DNA of 64,000 nucleotides, taken from NCBI GenBank assembly GCA_019722365.1, contig JADFUC010002334.1:620001-684000 (forward strand), read 5' to 3'. Below, one piece after another: positions 11,601 to 23,100 of this stretch. The position numbers and the translations under genes are program-made. Position 1 is the first letter of the stretch; each line of letters opens with the position of its first letter. Below the pieces are notes generated by a model. That model was given only the letters and a program-made list of their open reading frames with translations. It did no database searches and was not told the DNA's origin. Source of the stretch: Lithospermum erythrorhizon (Eukaryota; Streptophyta; Magnoliopsida; Boraginales; Boraginaceae).

Positions 11601-13800
11601 CGGGACTTAAAATATTATCCGTAATATTTCCCACCTACCCCCGATCACTATCCGTCGTCATCCAAAGCCACCAAACCCCCGTTTGGCGAGATTCCCCACT
11701 TTGAAGAGGAAAATTTCTTCCTCCGTTTCTTCTCTTCATTTATTTTCAGGTGCTTAAAAGTTGGTTGACTAAAACACCGTCATCTATACCTACTTTAAGG
11801 TAAGAAAGTTGGTGACTTTTTATATTTTTTCATAAGTTTTGAGGTTGACTTTTTATATTGACTATTTTCAACTTCGCTCTAAATTGTAAAAGTATTTTAT
11901 TGAGCACTTATTATAGTTGTTTAAAGTTAAAGTTTTGATTTTTTTGTTGTTGGAAGAGATTATGTTGAAATGGATTTGTGTAATTGAGTAGTAATTGGGT
12001 TTTGGGATTAAAGGTTGTTAAAAATGGGTAAAATAGTTTGGAGAAATTGATTTTGGGTTGATTAGAATTTATTTAAAGTGTTAGTGTTAGGGGTGGGGTG
12101 AGGTGGGGGGCCGTGTAGTATAGGGGTAGGGGTGATTTGGAAATTTTGTTGTTTTTATTAAATCGTTTAAGCACACTGCTTCGATGTCTCTTTTCACAAG
12201 TTGACAAATTGGTAACTGAAAATTGTTGAAAAGTTGGATAGTTAAACTAAAAGGTGTTAAAGGTTAGATTAAAACCTTAAGTTGAGTAGTTGTTAATCTA
12301 AGCCTCTAAAATGGAATTGTTTAAGTGAACTAAAATGGGTTGAAATAATAGTAAGTAGTAATTGTATTTTTCGGGTGTTTGTGGTTAGGCGTGGAGCGTG
12401 GGAAAAGGCACGTGGATTATTAGGCGAGGCGTTTAATATTGCTAGCCAAGGTGAGTATTTATCTCACGGGTGTAGATTTGTTTACTTTTTCGTGAATGTG
12501 TTGAATTTGGTGATAATTGTGAGCATGTTTATCTATATATTTTTGTGTTGATTGTTTGAGTATGATTAGTTGGTTGAGTAGTTGGGTTGTGTGTGGTGTT
12601 TGTGTGGGATTTATAGGCATTTTGAGATGAGGTTGAGTTGAGTTAGGATGAGTTTTTTTTCCGGGGCTGTCTTGGTAATTTTGGATTTTAGGGTGTTTTT
12701 GTTGGTTGGAATGGCATAGAAGGAGTTTTTAGAGGTTGTTGATGTATGTTGAGTTGTACTATCCATTGCGTGTATACTTGAGTATGAGTGTGTGTTGTAT
12801 TTGCCTCGTACACCAAATTCTGAGAGTGTGTTGTTTAGCTTATGTCGACGGACATAACTTTCTCCCTGCAGGTTGAGGTTGATTGTATGCGCATTAGTTG
12901 TTGAAATCCGAATTTATGTTGAGTTGATTGAGCTGTTTAGTTGTGGGTTGAGTAGTACTAGTGTTGTTGGCGAGTTGGCGGAGTTGGATGGAGGAGTGCA
13001 GTTGTTTTAGTCGTGATGTTGTACATTGTTGGTTGATAAGCGTGAGTTGTGGACTAAATTAGATTATTGTTGTCGTCGTTTCTTGAAATGCGTGATTTTC
13101 ATTGGATGTTAAACAGTATTGAGAATGTCGTGTTTAGTTGATGGACTATGAATTTATGATCATAGAAGTAATAGGTTTGATATACTTTTATGATGCGAGC
13201 ATGATAATAGGCTACCGATGATATTTTCTTTTATATGGCCTAGAGTTGAATAGTATCTTTGCCGTATCACAATAAATTATACAGAATTTTAAATAACTTT
13301 ATATTACGCTAATAGTAGGCATGAACAAATTTATGCTTGAGATATGTGATCCTTTAGCAGCCAGCATTTGCAAGTATTAACATGGGCGGCATTTTATTTG
13401 TGTCGGGTTAATGAGTGTTGCTACATAGTTCGGTTGTGCGAGTGATCGTGCCTTAATTACTTTAGGTAATGACGGAATTGGCGATGCATCCTGTGGGTCT
13501 TGTTTTTGAATGTAGTTGGATTTCTATTTTATTTATTTATTTCGAGATTTGAGCCAAGAAAGTTGTTTATATTTTGTACTTGATAGATGGTTGTATATTG
13601 GTTATTGTTTGTGTAGTTTAGAAATCTACTGATGGATTATTTTTCTTCAGCTTGTTCTTTTCTATTATTTTTATTGGTTTTTATTTACAAACGGGTAGGT
13701 CTTTTAAATTTGAGTCATCCATCGATTTGTGGTGACTCGGTGTCTAAGTTTGGGCGATTACATCGCCAGGCGTAGGCGCAGGGGGCGGGTCGTTCTGAAG
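11600..13800 (+). mobile_element. candidate Ty3/gypsy LTR
   Basis: A T/G-rich stretch of about 2 kb with no coding frame. It ends around 13,730-13,800 in GGTGACTCGGTGTC, GGGCGATTACATCGCC and GGGGGCGGGTCGTTC. A T/G-rich body followed by a short GC-rich end with GGGCGGGTCG is characteristic of some plant gypsy LTRs (Tekay/Del type, from memory). No primer-binding site or second LTR is seen, so it would be a solo or truncated LTR. Recognition is by style, not by alignment. Confidence 0.35.
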
Positions 13801-14690
13801 CACCGTCTTCTGAGGTTAAAATTGACAATACATATTTTAATTAAATAAAATAAATAAGCCCAATCCCCCACTCTTAAAATGTCAGTTCACTACAATTTTT
13901 CTCCTTTTTGCAATCGATTTATTACCGAAATTTATTTCTAATTTCTACCGATCCGCCAAATGTCGTAGTGGTTTTCCTTGTAGGACAAATGATATTCTTG
14001 AATGGAATAATTTAATCCAAATTTTCCTTCCCAAAACCCACAAACAAGTCACCAAAACCCACAAAATTTATAGAAATTCGCAGTCAGCGTGACATGAGCG
14101 AGTTGGATTTCGATTAATATGTAATATTTTTGTGCATGTCCATAAATTGGCGAAGTTCGAGGCAAAGGATGACGGCAAATAACACAGGCCAATCGTTTGG
14201 TCACAGATTCTTGAGAGGAGGTGGATGAAGGCCTTAAGTCTGATAAAAATAAGAGGAGGAGTTGATGATAGACAATATTCACAGACTATCTCATCTGGTC
14301 TGAATTGACACTTGGAATTTGTAATACCACATTATTCTTAATGGAATTTGGTATCCATTACATTATGTAAATACCTCATCTGATATGTCTTGGTATTTAT
14401 ATATTTATATTAGTTAATAATGCTTACAGTTTTGTGATTTATTAACTTTTTTACCATGCTCTTATCTCTTATGTTCTTATACCCGTCTTGTTTCATATTT
14501 GTTCATGCTATTAAATAAAAATATCATGAAATTGAATCATATATATTAGTTTCAGTATTTAATTTAAAGTAATTAATCGTATTTGTTATGTTGCATGCCC
14601 ATATATTACTTATTAGATTCTGTAATACACGTATTCGCCGTATAAGTGAGTATCCCCGATACATCGGCGAAATCACAGCAAATTGATATC
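13800..14690. other. AT-rich spacer
   Basis: No gene or clear repeat recognised. The minus-strand frame at 14049-14282 has no recognisable domain. Confidence 0.3.
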
Positions 14691-15645
14691 TTGTTGTTGG
14701 TATTGCATTCCGTGTATATAAGCAATAGAACCATTAATACCTTTTTTCGATTTTGAAGAAGAAGTTTCTCCATATATATTTGAATTAAGTTTCGGGACCC
14801 ATAATGATGAATAATTAGACTAAAATAATATTGAATGTTTTAAAAATTGAATTATAAATCATCTAAACAAAAAACGCTATAACCTAAAAAGGAAGAAAAA
14901 TACAACGATAAAATCAAAAGACAAAAGCCGGGTGGTAAAATTAGACAACAAATCCGAAAAAATATATTGTGCATCTTTATAATTATGGGCGTGTGAACAA
15001 TTAATAAATTATTAGGACACTTATTTTTTCAAGAAAATAGCAAAATTAAAATACCATATGGTTACAATTGGGATTACTCTGCATAAAATTAATACCATGA
15101 AATACTATACAATGGTTTTACAGACAGACCACCGGCCATGAATACAGAAAAAAATTCATATGTTCTATATTATTATCTCTGGGATAGAAATAATACAAAT
15201 ATATTGTTACTACACCATATATGATTAAATATATATATATAAATAATAGAACCATTAAAATATTTTTTGAATTTGAAGAAAGTTTTTCCATATATATTTG
15301 AATTAAATTTTTTTGGATCCATGATAATGAATAATTAAGTAAAATTATATTGAATGTTTTAAAAATTGAATTATGAATAAATCTAGCGTAAAAGCATAAC
15401 CTAAAATGAAGTAAAATAAAACAATAAAAATCAAAAAAGTATAGACCATCTATTGTAAAGAATGCATATGATTTTAGCATATTTATTTAAGGCGTGGAAT
15501 ATTATATGATGTAATTAGAAGAAAATTACCTTGAATGTTTTAAAAATAATTATGAATCATCTAACAAATAAACTAATCTAAAGGATGGAAACTAAAATCA
15601 TGAAAAAATGAAAAAAAATCGAAATGGAGAAAGAAAAGTCAGAAA
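14690..15645. repeat. three diverged AT-rich direct repeats
   Basis: The same degenerate sequence occurs at about 14,700-14,930, again at 15,235-15,445, and shortened at 15,500-15,645. Shared landmarks are CCATATATATTTGAATTAA, TTGAATGTTTTAAAAATTG and GAATCATCTAACAAA. A further shared piece (ATAATTATGGG) appears after copies 1 and 3. Order and orientation are the same. The minus frame at 15118-15480 lies on the middle copy and is not a gene. Confidence 0.6.
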
Positions 15646-16728
15646 TCAGGAAAAAATATTGTGAACTATAATTATGGGGCACATTTAATTACGCAGCGTG
15701 AGTGGGGAATTTTTTCACAAATTCGAAAAACTCTGTAATCTTGAAATCACTTATTGATCTTGTGAATTGATAAAAATGGATAATCACGGCGGCAGAGATT
15801 AAAATGACGTATTAAAAATATCAGGTGTAAGCGTCAAAAAAAGCTGTGTGCGAACACTAGCTTCCCAAAAAAAAAGGAGGAGAGATATAACGCCACAATG
15901 TAACTCATCTTGATTGACTTGGATGGAAGAATTTTTAATGAGAATAAAGTTAAACAAGCTATTAGGAAGACAAAAGTTCTTGTTGGAAGAATAACCTTTT
16001 CTAATTAAAGACTCCTTTCTGGCATAAATCAAAACCAACCTTTTCATGATGTATAACGGAACCTATATGCTTACAGTTTTAGGCCACTATTGTTACAACA
16101 TCCATACTTAGTATATAGAGACTACTCATTATTGTATATGTTCTGCAATCGCGTAATTAAAAATTGAGTATTATTGTGGAGTTCTGCCATTTATCTTTAA
16201 AATTTGTATGGGTGGTTATGGTACCGTGCGGCCTTGTCTAGGATAAGCATACCGCGTTGGTGATGAGCCTCTGAGATAAAATTACGGCCTCTGGGATAGC
16301 ATAAGCGTTGGTGAATTGTAGTGCGGGCAGCCCAGCCATATCAGCGAAAAAAATTGAATATCAGAGCCCTTCATTTCTTCGTTATTTGAATATATTGATG
16401 TTGATTAGCCGATATCTCCGTACTTCGTTATTTGGACATGTTTAATGTTGATTAGGACACCATGCCTACTTAGTATACTGTATATTGGTAGTTGAGTCGT
16501 CTACTTCCATCTAACTACAAAATCTCACATGTCTTGGCCATCAAAATAAGTATCTCTATCTCACCAGCGTCCAATATGCCCCCAAAAAAAAAAACTCCTT
16601 AGCTACTCAACTTTGGAGATACCCAAGCAAAACTCAAATAGCCATTATCAAATATTCAATCACCATCTCTCCAATAGTATACATTCATATTGTCTAAGTC
16701 CTCATCATTTGAATTGAACTTCACTTCA
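15646..16728. other. spacer and upstream region of the WEB gene
   Basis: AT-rich spacer followed by the promoter/5' UTR side of the WEB-family gene. Around 16,215-16,330 a short phrase (AGGATAAGCATACCGCGTTGGTGA / GGATAGCATAAGCGTTGGTGA, split here by about 60 bases) is repeated imperfectly. No gene was seen. Confidence 0.35.
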
Positions 16729-17719
16729 ATGGAAGTTCAAGTTCTTGAAGATCATAAACTTTCTCCCTCAATGGAAGATAACCAATCAAATGTTGACACC
16801 TCACGTCCATTCAGATCAGTCAAAGAGGCAGTAGCCATATTTGGGGAGAGGTTCTTGGCAAGAGAAATTTACTCCCCTAAAGATTTCACATTTTCTAAGC
16901 AAGAAACTCCATATTATTCTCCTAGTCCACTTGTGACGCATGAAATTCCACCTAAGTATTCAACAAGCCCTGAGAAGTCTTCTGTTGATACCGACGATAG
17001 CGCAGTTTTCGATGCTTTGAAGAGGCTTGAGGCAGAGCTTGAAGAAACTAAAATGGAGGTAAAGATGTTGAGAGAGAGGGAATCTGAAACAGAGGTATTC
17101 TTGAAGTTTTTTCACAAATTCCAGAATATTAAAAATAATATTGAATAAGATAATAAAATGATCTGGCTGTTGAGATAGTAGCTTGATCTTGAAGTCAAGG
17201 ATTCGAATCTCATAACAATAAATAGCGGCACGATCGTGGTATCCCTACACAACGTTGCCACAAATAACGGTTTCACAACTTTGTGGGAATTATTCAACAT
17301 AAATTGTACATATACTTATATATTTGACTCAATAAATATGAACAACTTTCTAACAGGTGGCATTGGCTTCTTTAAATGCTGAGCTTCACAAGAACATGTC
17401 AAAGTTGGCTTTGGCTGAGGCAAATGCAGCAGGAAAAGCAGTGGCTATGGCTACAATGAAGTCCAAGAAATATGGGGAAATTGAAGAAATGGAGGTTGAT
17501 GAAGAGAAGCAAAGAGATCTGTTAAGGACTACCTCAACTTTGGCTCAAATATTAAGCATAGGGGAGGAAAATGGTTTATTTGCTGAGGCACAAAAAAGAA
17601 AGGACAAAAAAATAATGAAAAAGAAGCCTATTATACCTCTAGTTGGAGACTTGTTTTCAAGAAAGAAAGGATCATCTACTACAATGCACAATCCTCTATT
17701 TTCTTATTCTCTCAATTGA
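16729..17719 (+). CDS. WEB family (DUF827) coiled-coil protein
   Basis: Two exons, 16729-17094 and 17357-17719, give a 242-residue protein. The first ATG in frame is at 16729; the frame stays open further upstream without another ATG. The intron is GT-AG and phase 0. The N-terminal part contains FRSVKEAVAIFGERFL, a hallmark of small WEB proteins related to WEB1/PMI2, which act in chloroplast photorelocation. A coiled coil follows (about residues 95-165: ALKRLEAELEETKMEVKML, then VALASLNAELHKNMSKLAL). The basic C-terminus KKKPIIPLVGDLFSRKKGS is also typical. Length fits the small members such as At1g75720 or At3g51220 better than the larger WEB1. Its function is not known from sequence; a cytoplasmic coiled-coil scaffold is inferred. 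The single intron contains a SINE-like fragment. Confidence 0.85.
17158..17300 (+). repeat. tRNA-derived SINE-like fragment in the WEB intron
   Basis: A CTGGCTGTTGAGATAGTAGC stretch resembling a Pol III A box is followed by GGATTCGAATCTC (17,199-17,211), a close match to the B box GGTTCGANTCC. The host intron is only 262 bp, so this fragment makes up about half of it. It could also be a decayed tRNA-like sequence. Confidence 0.45.
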
Positions 17720-19607
17720 GACAAATGTTCTTTTTAATAAAAGAAATCGATTATTGTTATTGCAACGGTTCAACTCGAAACACTGTTATAACTATTTTTA
17801 TGATCTGTTTTCCTTTGGAAGTATCATCTATAGTGAGAATTGAACTTAGGCCTTAAATTCTTGTGAGTTGTGACATTATTTTATGTTCTTGATCTTTTTT
17901 TAATTGAGACAATAGTGGAATTAATGTAATGGAATGAATTTGTGAGATGCACTCTTGAATATTCATATTTTGGAAAAACATGTGATATTTTTTGGGTGAT
18001 GTGTACATACCTATTTATGTTTAAATTGATCGGATACACCATGATAATGATAAGATGTAGATAGAGATAGTTTGGCTCTTCTTTTTGTAGCAAGATGGGT
18101 GAGCTTGTGTTTTTAAGTGTTAGATTTGATCACTTATCTTTCAATCGAAAAAATTAATAATGTTTCTAAAACATCACAATTTTAAATGATAAGTGATCGA
18201 TTAAACGGAATAATTTGAAACATTATCAATCAAATGATTACATGAGTAAATTATAGGTGAACAATGATATCTTTTGCTCATAATAAATTTTAGCCTCACT
18301 TAATAATTTCCAACAATGACATGTGTATTTGAATATAGAGAAAATGAATAAGACTTCTATAAATTTGTTTATTGCAGGACTTCTATAATTCACTTCTATT
18401 TAAAATATGATGTCTTTATTAATTTATATTAATTTATATCATTAGAGACTAAAGTCTTTCAATAATGTTCTTAATATGCAAAACTCAATTGTTGATAAAA
18501 GATGTATTTTGGCGTCTATAGTTAGGATTCACAAATTGTTCTTCTTCCTCTGGAATTCAACAATAATTAAGACTCATTTTCTTTGTAAGTAGAAATATTA
18601 TTTCATCAAATGCAATCGACGGCAATATCTGGCTAATGATCGGTAATGGCATATGCGACATATTTCAAACGAAAAAACTTAAATATATTTGTAAATAAAT
18701 ATTTAGTGACAATATACGAGTATATATTAAAAGACATCATTTTCATGTTTGTATATCAATTAGAATTACAAAATATGTTAATTTTGATCATAAAATTAGC
18801 GTGGTTATCTTGTAAAGTAGAGGGACTATTAAATAAATCGATCATCAATATGTTACTATTTAATTGGAAGTTCGATGAAAAAAACATGCCGAGTATTATA
18901 TATATATTAAAATTTATTTTGTTATATTATTATAAAAAGTAAAATAATTTAATCCTATATATTATAATATATATAATCACTTCTAATTTGACTCAATTTC
19001 TTCATTTTGTTAGTTATGTACTATAATTAAATTTATACTGCATACTATGGTTAATTACTACCGGTACGAATTCTTCGGGATTAATTTGTTATATATGGAG
19101 TATTAATTATCGGGCAAGGCTCACTTATATATTGAGTAATTTGTAATTTATTCCATACAATTAATCACTTTGAAAGAAAAAATATGTTGCATGCAAACGA
19201 AAACGTATTCAACACCAATTCGGAAATTTAGAGGCCTAAAATCTATTTTTCTATATTCTCATAGAAAGATAATTTAATCATATATATATAAGCACTTCTA
19301 ATTTGACTCGATTTCTTTATTTGTGTGTGTTGTGTACTATAACTAATAACTTTTATACTATGGCCAAGGATACTATTTGGTATTCGTTAATTACCAAAAT
19401 AAAATTACATGCAAATAATTACACGTATGCAAATAATTACACGTAGTACACTTGGAAATTAGAGTCATAGATAAGTCATGATAGAATAGTTTTTATGCAT
19501 GGTTAGGGTTTATTATTTTTCCACATATTGATCATCGTTACTTGGAAATTAAAGTCTCTTCTCATTCTCGTGTCTTTGTTTTCTTCTTTCTTGTTCTTTC
19601 ATATATA
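17720..19607. other. spacer with duplicated upstream segment of the MAPKKK gene
   Basis: An AT-rich spacer. Near 18,126-18,230 there is an imperfect inverted pair around ATCACTTATC and GATAAGTGATCGATT, possibly a small hairpin element. A segment of about 95 bp at 18,945-19,065 recurs at 19,266-19,360 (shared CACTTCTAATTTGACTC). ATGCAAATAATTACACGT is tandemly repeated at about 19,408-19,445. The 98-codon frame at 18646-18942 is low-complexity AT and is not taken as a gene. Confidence 0.5.
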
Positions 19608-20510
19608 ATGGAGTTTAGGAAACTTAAGTTTTTAGGAGCTGGAGCAAATGGTAATGTGTTTCTTGCAGCACCATGTCGTCCTTGTGATGATTTGGTGTGT
19701 CCATCTCTTTTCGCAGTAAAATCGGCTAATTGTTTGTCGACTACTTTGAAGAGGGAAAAGATGTTCTTGGATGAGCTTTTTGGGAGTTGTTATATTGTTG
19801 AATGTTTTGGTCATAATGTTAGTATTGAAGAGGGTAGGAGAGTATATAATGTGATGATGGAATATGCTTCTGGAGGTACCCTAAAATCGTTGATCGAATC
19901 GAGGGGAGGAAGAATGGAAGAACGGGAGGTTGCATATTATTCGAGGATGTTGCTTCTTGGTCTTTCTAGTGCTCATAAGAAAGGGATCGTACATTGCGAT
20001 TTGAAGCCTGATAATGTTCTCGTGTTTCCGAGGGAGGAGGAGACGTACCATCTTCTCAAGATTGCGGATTTTGGTAATGCCAAGAAAGTATGGGAGAAGG
20101 AGATGCACGAGCCTGGACGGGCGAGTAATCACAGGGGTACTCTGCGCTATGCCTCCCCTGAGTCTGTCATGTATGGCATTCATGGGAAACCTACTGATAT
20201 TTGGTCACTTGGTTGTGTCATATTGGAGATGCTAACTGGACAACGTGTTTGGGGGGCAAATAGTACTTGTGTAGAAATCATCCTTAAATTGATGCTTATG
20301 AAACCTGAAATACCCGAATTTGTGTCCAACATTGGGACAGATTTCTTGGACAAGTGTTTTGAGAAGAATCCCGAAAAGAGATGGACAATTTCTATGTTGA
20401 TGAGGCATAAATTCATAGACGACAATTTCAGTTGCGACGTTCGTTTTGGGGGCTGTAGGACAAACGATTATTCAGATATTGATTGGTCATTTTCACTTCC
20501 ACAACGATAG
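19608..20510 (+). CDS. MEKK-type MAP kinase kinase kinase (MAPKKK17/18/20/21-like)
   Basis: An intronless 300-residue Ser/Thr kinase. I start it at the ATG at 19608 (MEFRKLKFLGAGANGNVFLA); the longer open frame upstream begins only with a non-ATG codon. All kinase landmarks are present. They are the Gly-rich loop GAGANGNV (about residues 10-17), FAVKSA with the ATP-binding Lys, catalytic loop HCDLKPDNVLV, DFG in IADFGNAK, activation-segment end GTLRYASPES and DIWSLGCVILEM. HCD in place of HRD, the small size and the lack of introns are usual in the plant MEKK subgroup (MAPKKK13-21). Arabidopsis members of this group feed ABA and wound MAPK cascades, and that role is inferred here. Little sequence follows the kinase domain. 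Confidence 0.88.
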   Translation: MEFRKLKFLGAGANGNVFLAAPCRPCDDLVCPSLFAVKSANCLSTTLKREKMFLDELFGSCYIVECFGHNVSIEEGRRVYNVMMEYASGGTLKSLIESRGGRMEEREVAYYSRMLLLGLSSAHKKGIVHCDLKPDNVLVFPREEETYHLLKIADFGNAKKVWEKEMHEPGRASNHRGTLRYASPESVMYGIHGKPTDIWSLGCVILEMLTGQRVWGANSTCVEIILKLMLMKPEIPEFVSNIGTDFLDKCFEKNPEKRWTISMLMRHKFIDDNFSCDVRFGGCRTNDYSDIDWSFSLPQR

Positions 20511-21560
20511 TGGTGATGAGCAAACAAGAAAGCAGGAGAATTCTTATAGTAGTCAGGCTCTTCTCTATCAAGTAAGATATACTTGTGTCTGTTTGATTGT
20601 ATTGTTTACAAATTGGTTATATTAATACAGCTTTCTCTTGATAGCACAGAGGACTTGGATTGTGTACAAATTTTAAAAAATGGAAAATGCAAGTGATTAT
20701 GTGCACACGGATGAACAACGGAGTAAAAGTGCAAAGAAAAAGGCAAAGCTATAAAGGTGAGAAACTGTTGCAAATCTTCTCCTGGTTCTGTTTTAGTATG
20801 AGCCTACTCCCTAGTGACTATAAGTCTGTGTTACTTTGGCAGGATTCAAAATGACATGGAGAAAAATTACAGGATCACACCCAGCTTCAATAGATCTATA
20901 ATTTCTTCAGTGTAGGTGGACATGTTAGGTGATTGTTAGTCTTATTTTTTTGTGTTGTAAATGAACTACGAAGATCTGATTCTCCCCTTAAGCTTTAGGA
21001 TTAGATAGGTAATAGGTTGTAGATGGGATATTGATGCGGCTTTCAACGGATCGCCATCGACGTTGAGTAGAGAAAGATTCAAGCTTCAAATGGAGTCTTT
21101 TGAAAAGTGTTGGCAATATGAAGATGTTTGGGTAAAGGAAAAGGAGTTCAACTGCGGCGGACAACCGACTTCATCGACGATCAACCATCTCAATCTTGAA
21201 TTCTAATAATTAAAAACAAAACTTTGTAAGAACATTTGTACTTAAAAGTTTTTAAGCTAGATAAAATGAGGAGATCGTGGCGCAAATTATTTATTAGTGC
21301 GGTCTAAAGAATATTGTTTTTGTTTGTTTGTTAAGTTTGTATAAATTAGAATTAGCAACTTCTTGTATAGATATCTTGTAATTGACTTCGTGATTTTTTT
21401 TTTTTTTAAATTAGCGATGATATAAATAATTCGGAAAAATCAAAAAAATTATAGATGTAGGGACTCAAGTATAGTAACGTCTGGCTAAAAGCTAGCAACT
21501 CTGTGGGCCAAATTATCATGCCATTTCAAATATATATTGAGCCATTGAAACTTGGTCAGG
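20511..21560. other. 3' flank of the MAPKKK gene
   Basis: This probably contains the MAPKKK 3' UTR. A GTAAGATAT near 20,570 and an AG near 20,648 could delimit a 3'-UTR intron. The frame at 20660-20854 is not recognised. From about 21,000 onward the sequence is TE-like without identifiable domains. Confidence 0.35.
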
Positions 21561-23100
21561 AAAAAAAAATAAATTCGAGCGTTATCTCATTTAATCGCGC
21601 GGCTGCAGCAAAAACTTGCCTTAACCGGTCAGTCCAAAGATAAAATCCGGCGTAACCTAATTCTTCCCAAGTATAAACAAACACAGCCTTACTCGATCGT
21701 GAAAGCACACAGGGAATCCCCCGTTGAAAGCTCCGTCCCTGCGAGACGCCGTCTCATCCTACCAAACTTGTCCCTAAGTAAATCCCCCGATGTTCAAAGT
21801 TGGCGCCTCGGCCCTTAACCATCACTTGTGTAATGTGATTCACAATCCTTAGAAACACGAAGCTTGAGAGAGACAAGTCAAGCCCAAAGCACTGCGGAGC
21901 ATCCTTATGAGTTGATGGCTTTGCATATTGAAGCGACCGATGTCTTAAGAGATATCATGGTGGTTGAAGAGACCGAAGATCTTCCGGGGCTGCAATATGT
22001 CTTTCCAGGTAATCTTTACCAAATTTAACAATTTCATAGAGGAGATGCAGAAGTTTCTTTCTAATGATCAAATTCCTTTGATATAGGATGTCTCATGCAA
22101 ACAATCCAAGCTTTGACTTATCTCGTGTAGCAGGTTCAATTTAAACTGAATAATTCTTTGAAGTCCATGACTCTGCTTGTGAAGTTGTTCCTTTGTATGT
22201 TTTGATGTACTTCTCGTGAAAACGGACAATGATAGAACACATGCATTATGTCCTCTGAGTCCTTTTGACATAAACTGCAGATATTTGGAACTATGTCCTT
22301 TTGACAGCAATACAATTAAATCTAGTCGACGGTAGGAAATTAGGGAACTTTTGGCACCTCGAACTTCCTAGAACTCCTAACATTTCGTGTAATGAAACAT
22401 CGGGACGTAGGTCGGGACTATAACTCAGTGTGTCCGTATTAGCGCCTCCTGGGGTTGGGAGCGTGAAGATCCTTGAATGTCCTCTTTGTCAAGTGAGGAT
22501 TTTGGCTAGCACGCTTTCAGAGACTTGGTAAGATATGCACCAAAATTTGTGAAAGTGGGAACATGAGAAGCAGCAATAGTCTCATCTGAGATAGCATCCA
22601 GAATAAAAATAAAACCAATCAATCTCGATGTGTTCAGAGCTCTCATGGAAAAAAATGATTGCCAAAAGTAGGATGTAAAGGGGCGTGACTGTCAGTACAT
22701 ACACTTGAACAACGGAAGTATGATTAATGCCTGAGCATGCCGATTAATCCGCCCGGCCAGTTTAACTCACCACGTCGAGGTTGTCATAGCCATCTACCTC
22801 ATTTGAAGACAATATAGTCTGCAACTTCTTTGTCTTCAAGAAAGGAGAATCCCCAAAACACCGCTCTGACCGATTAACCAGGCTTCAATGCTTATTTCCT
22901 TTGATGAGTCACTTTGAACAATGCCAAGTCAAAATTAGCTCGTATAGAATTCCACGGCCAGGCCCGAGATTCTTGAGGTATCTAAATCACTTTGAGAGTC
23001 TGCATTCAATATTAGTCGCTAAAGGCTCCATATAAAAACGGAGAAAGGATATGCACATAACATAAGCGATGCTCAAGCGAGCATAAGCATATCGGGGCAG
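21560..23100 (-). mobile_element. LINE (non-LTR retrotransposon) relic
   Basis: On the minus strand at about 22,285-22,140 a frame reads ICSLCQKDSEDIMHVFYHCP and then FSREVHQ. This is the C-x2-C-x(n)-H-x4-C signature of the zinc-binding domain after the reverse transcriptase of plant LINEs (zf-RVT). Stop codons and frame shifts surround it. The flanks, 21,560-22,100 and 22,320-23,100, are CpG-rich and TE-like but carry no other domain I can name. A plus-strand stretch near 21,900-22,010 (EHPYELMALHIEATDVLRDI) is open but unidentified. Boundaries are approximate. Confidence 0.55.

Noticed and set aside
18646..18942. 98-codon plus-strand frame
   Set aside because: AT-driven composition (Ile, Leu, Tyr, Lys), no family, no splice or UTR context.
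19542..19607. N-terminal extension of the MAPKKK with a hydrophobic segment
   Set aside because: It begins with TTG and lies in the 5' UTR; the family starts at the methionine just before the kinase domain.
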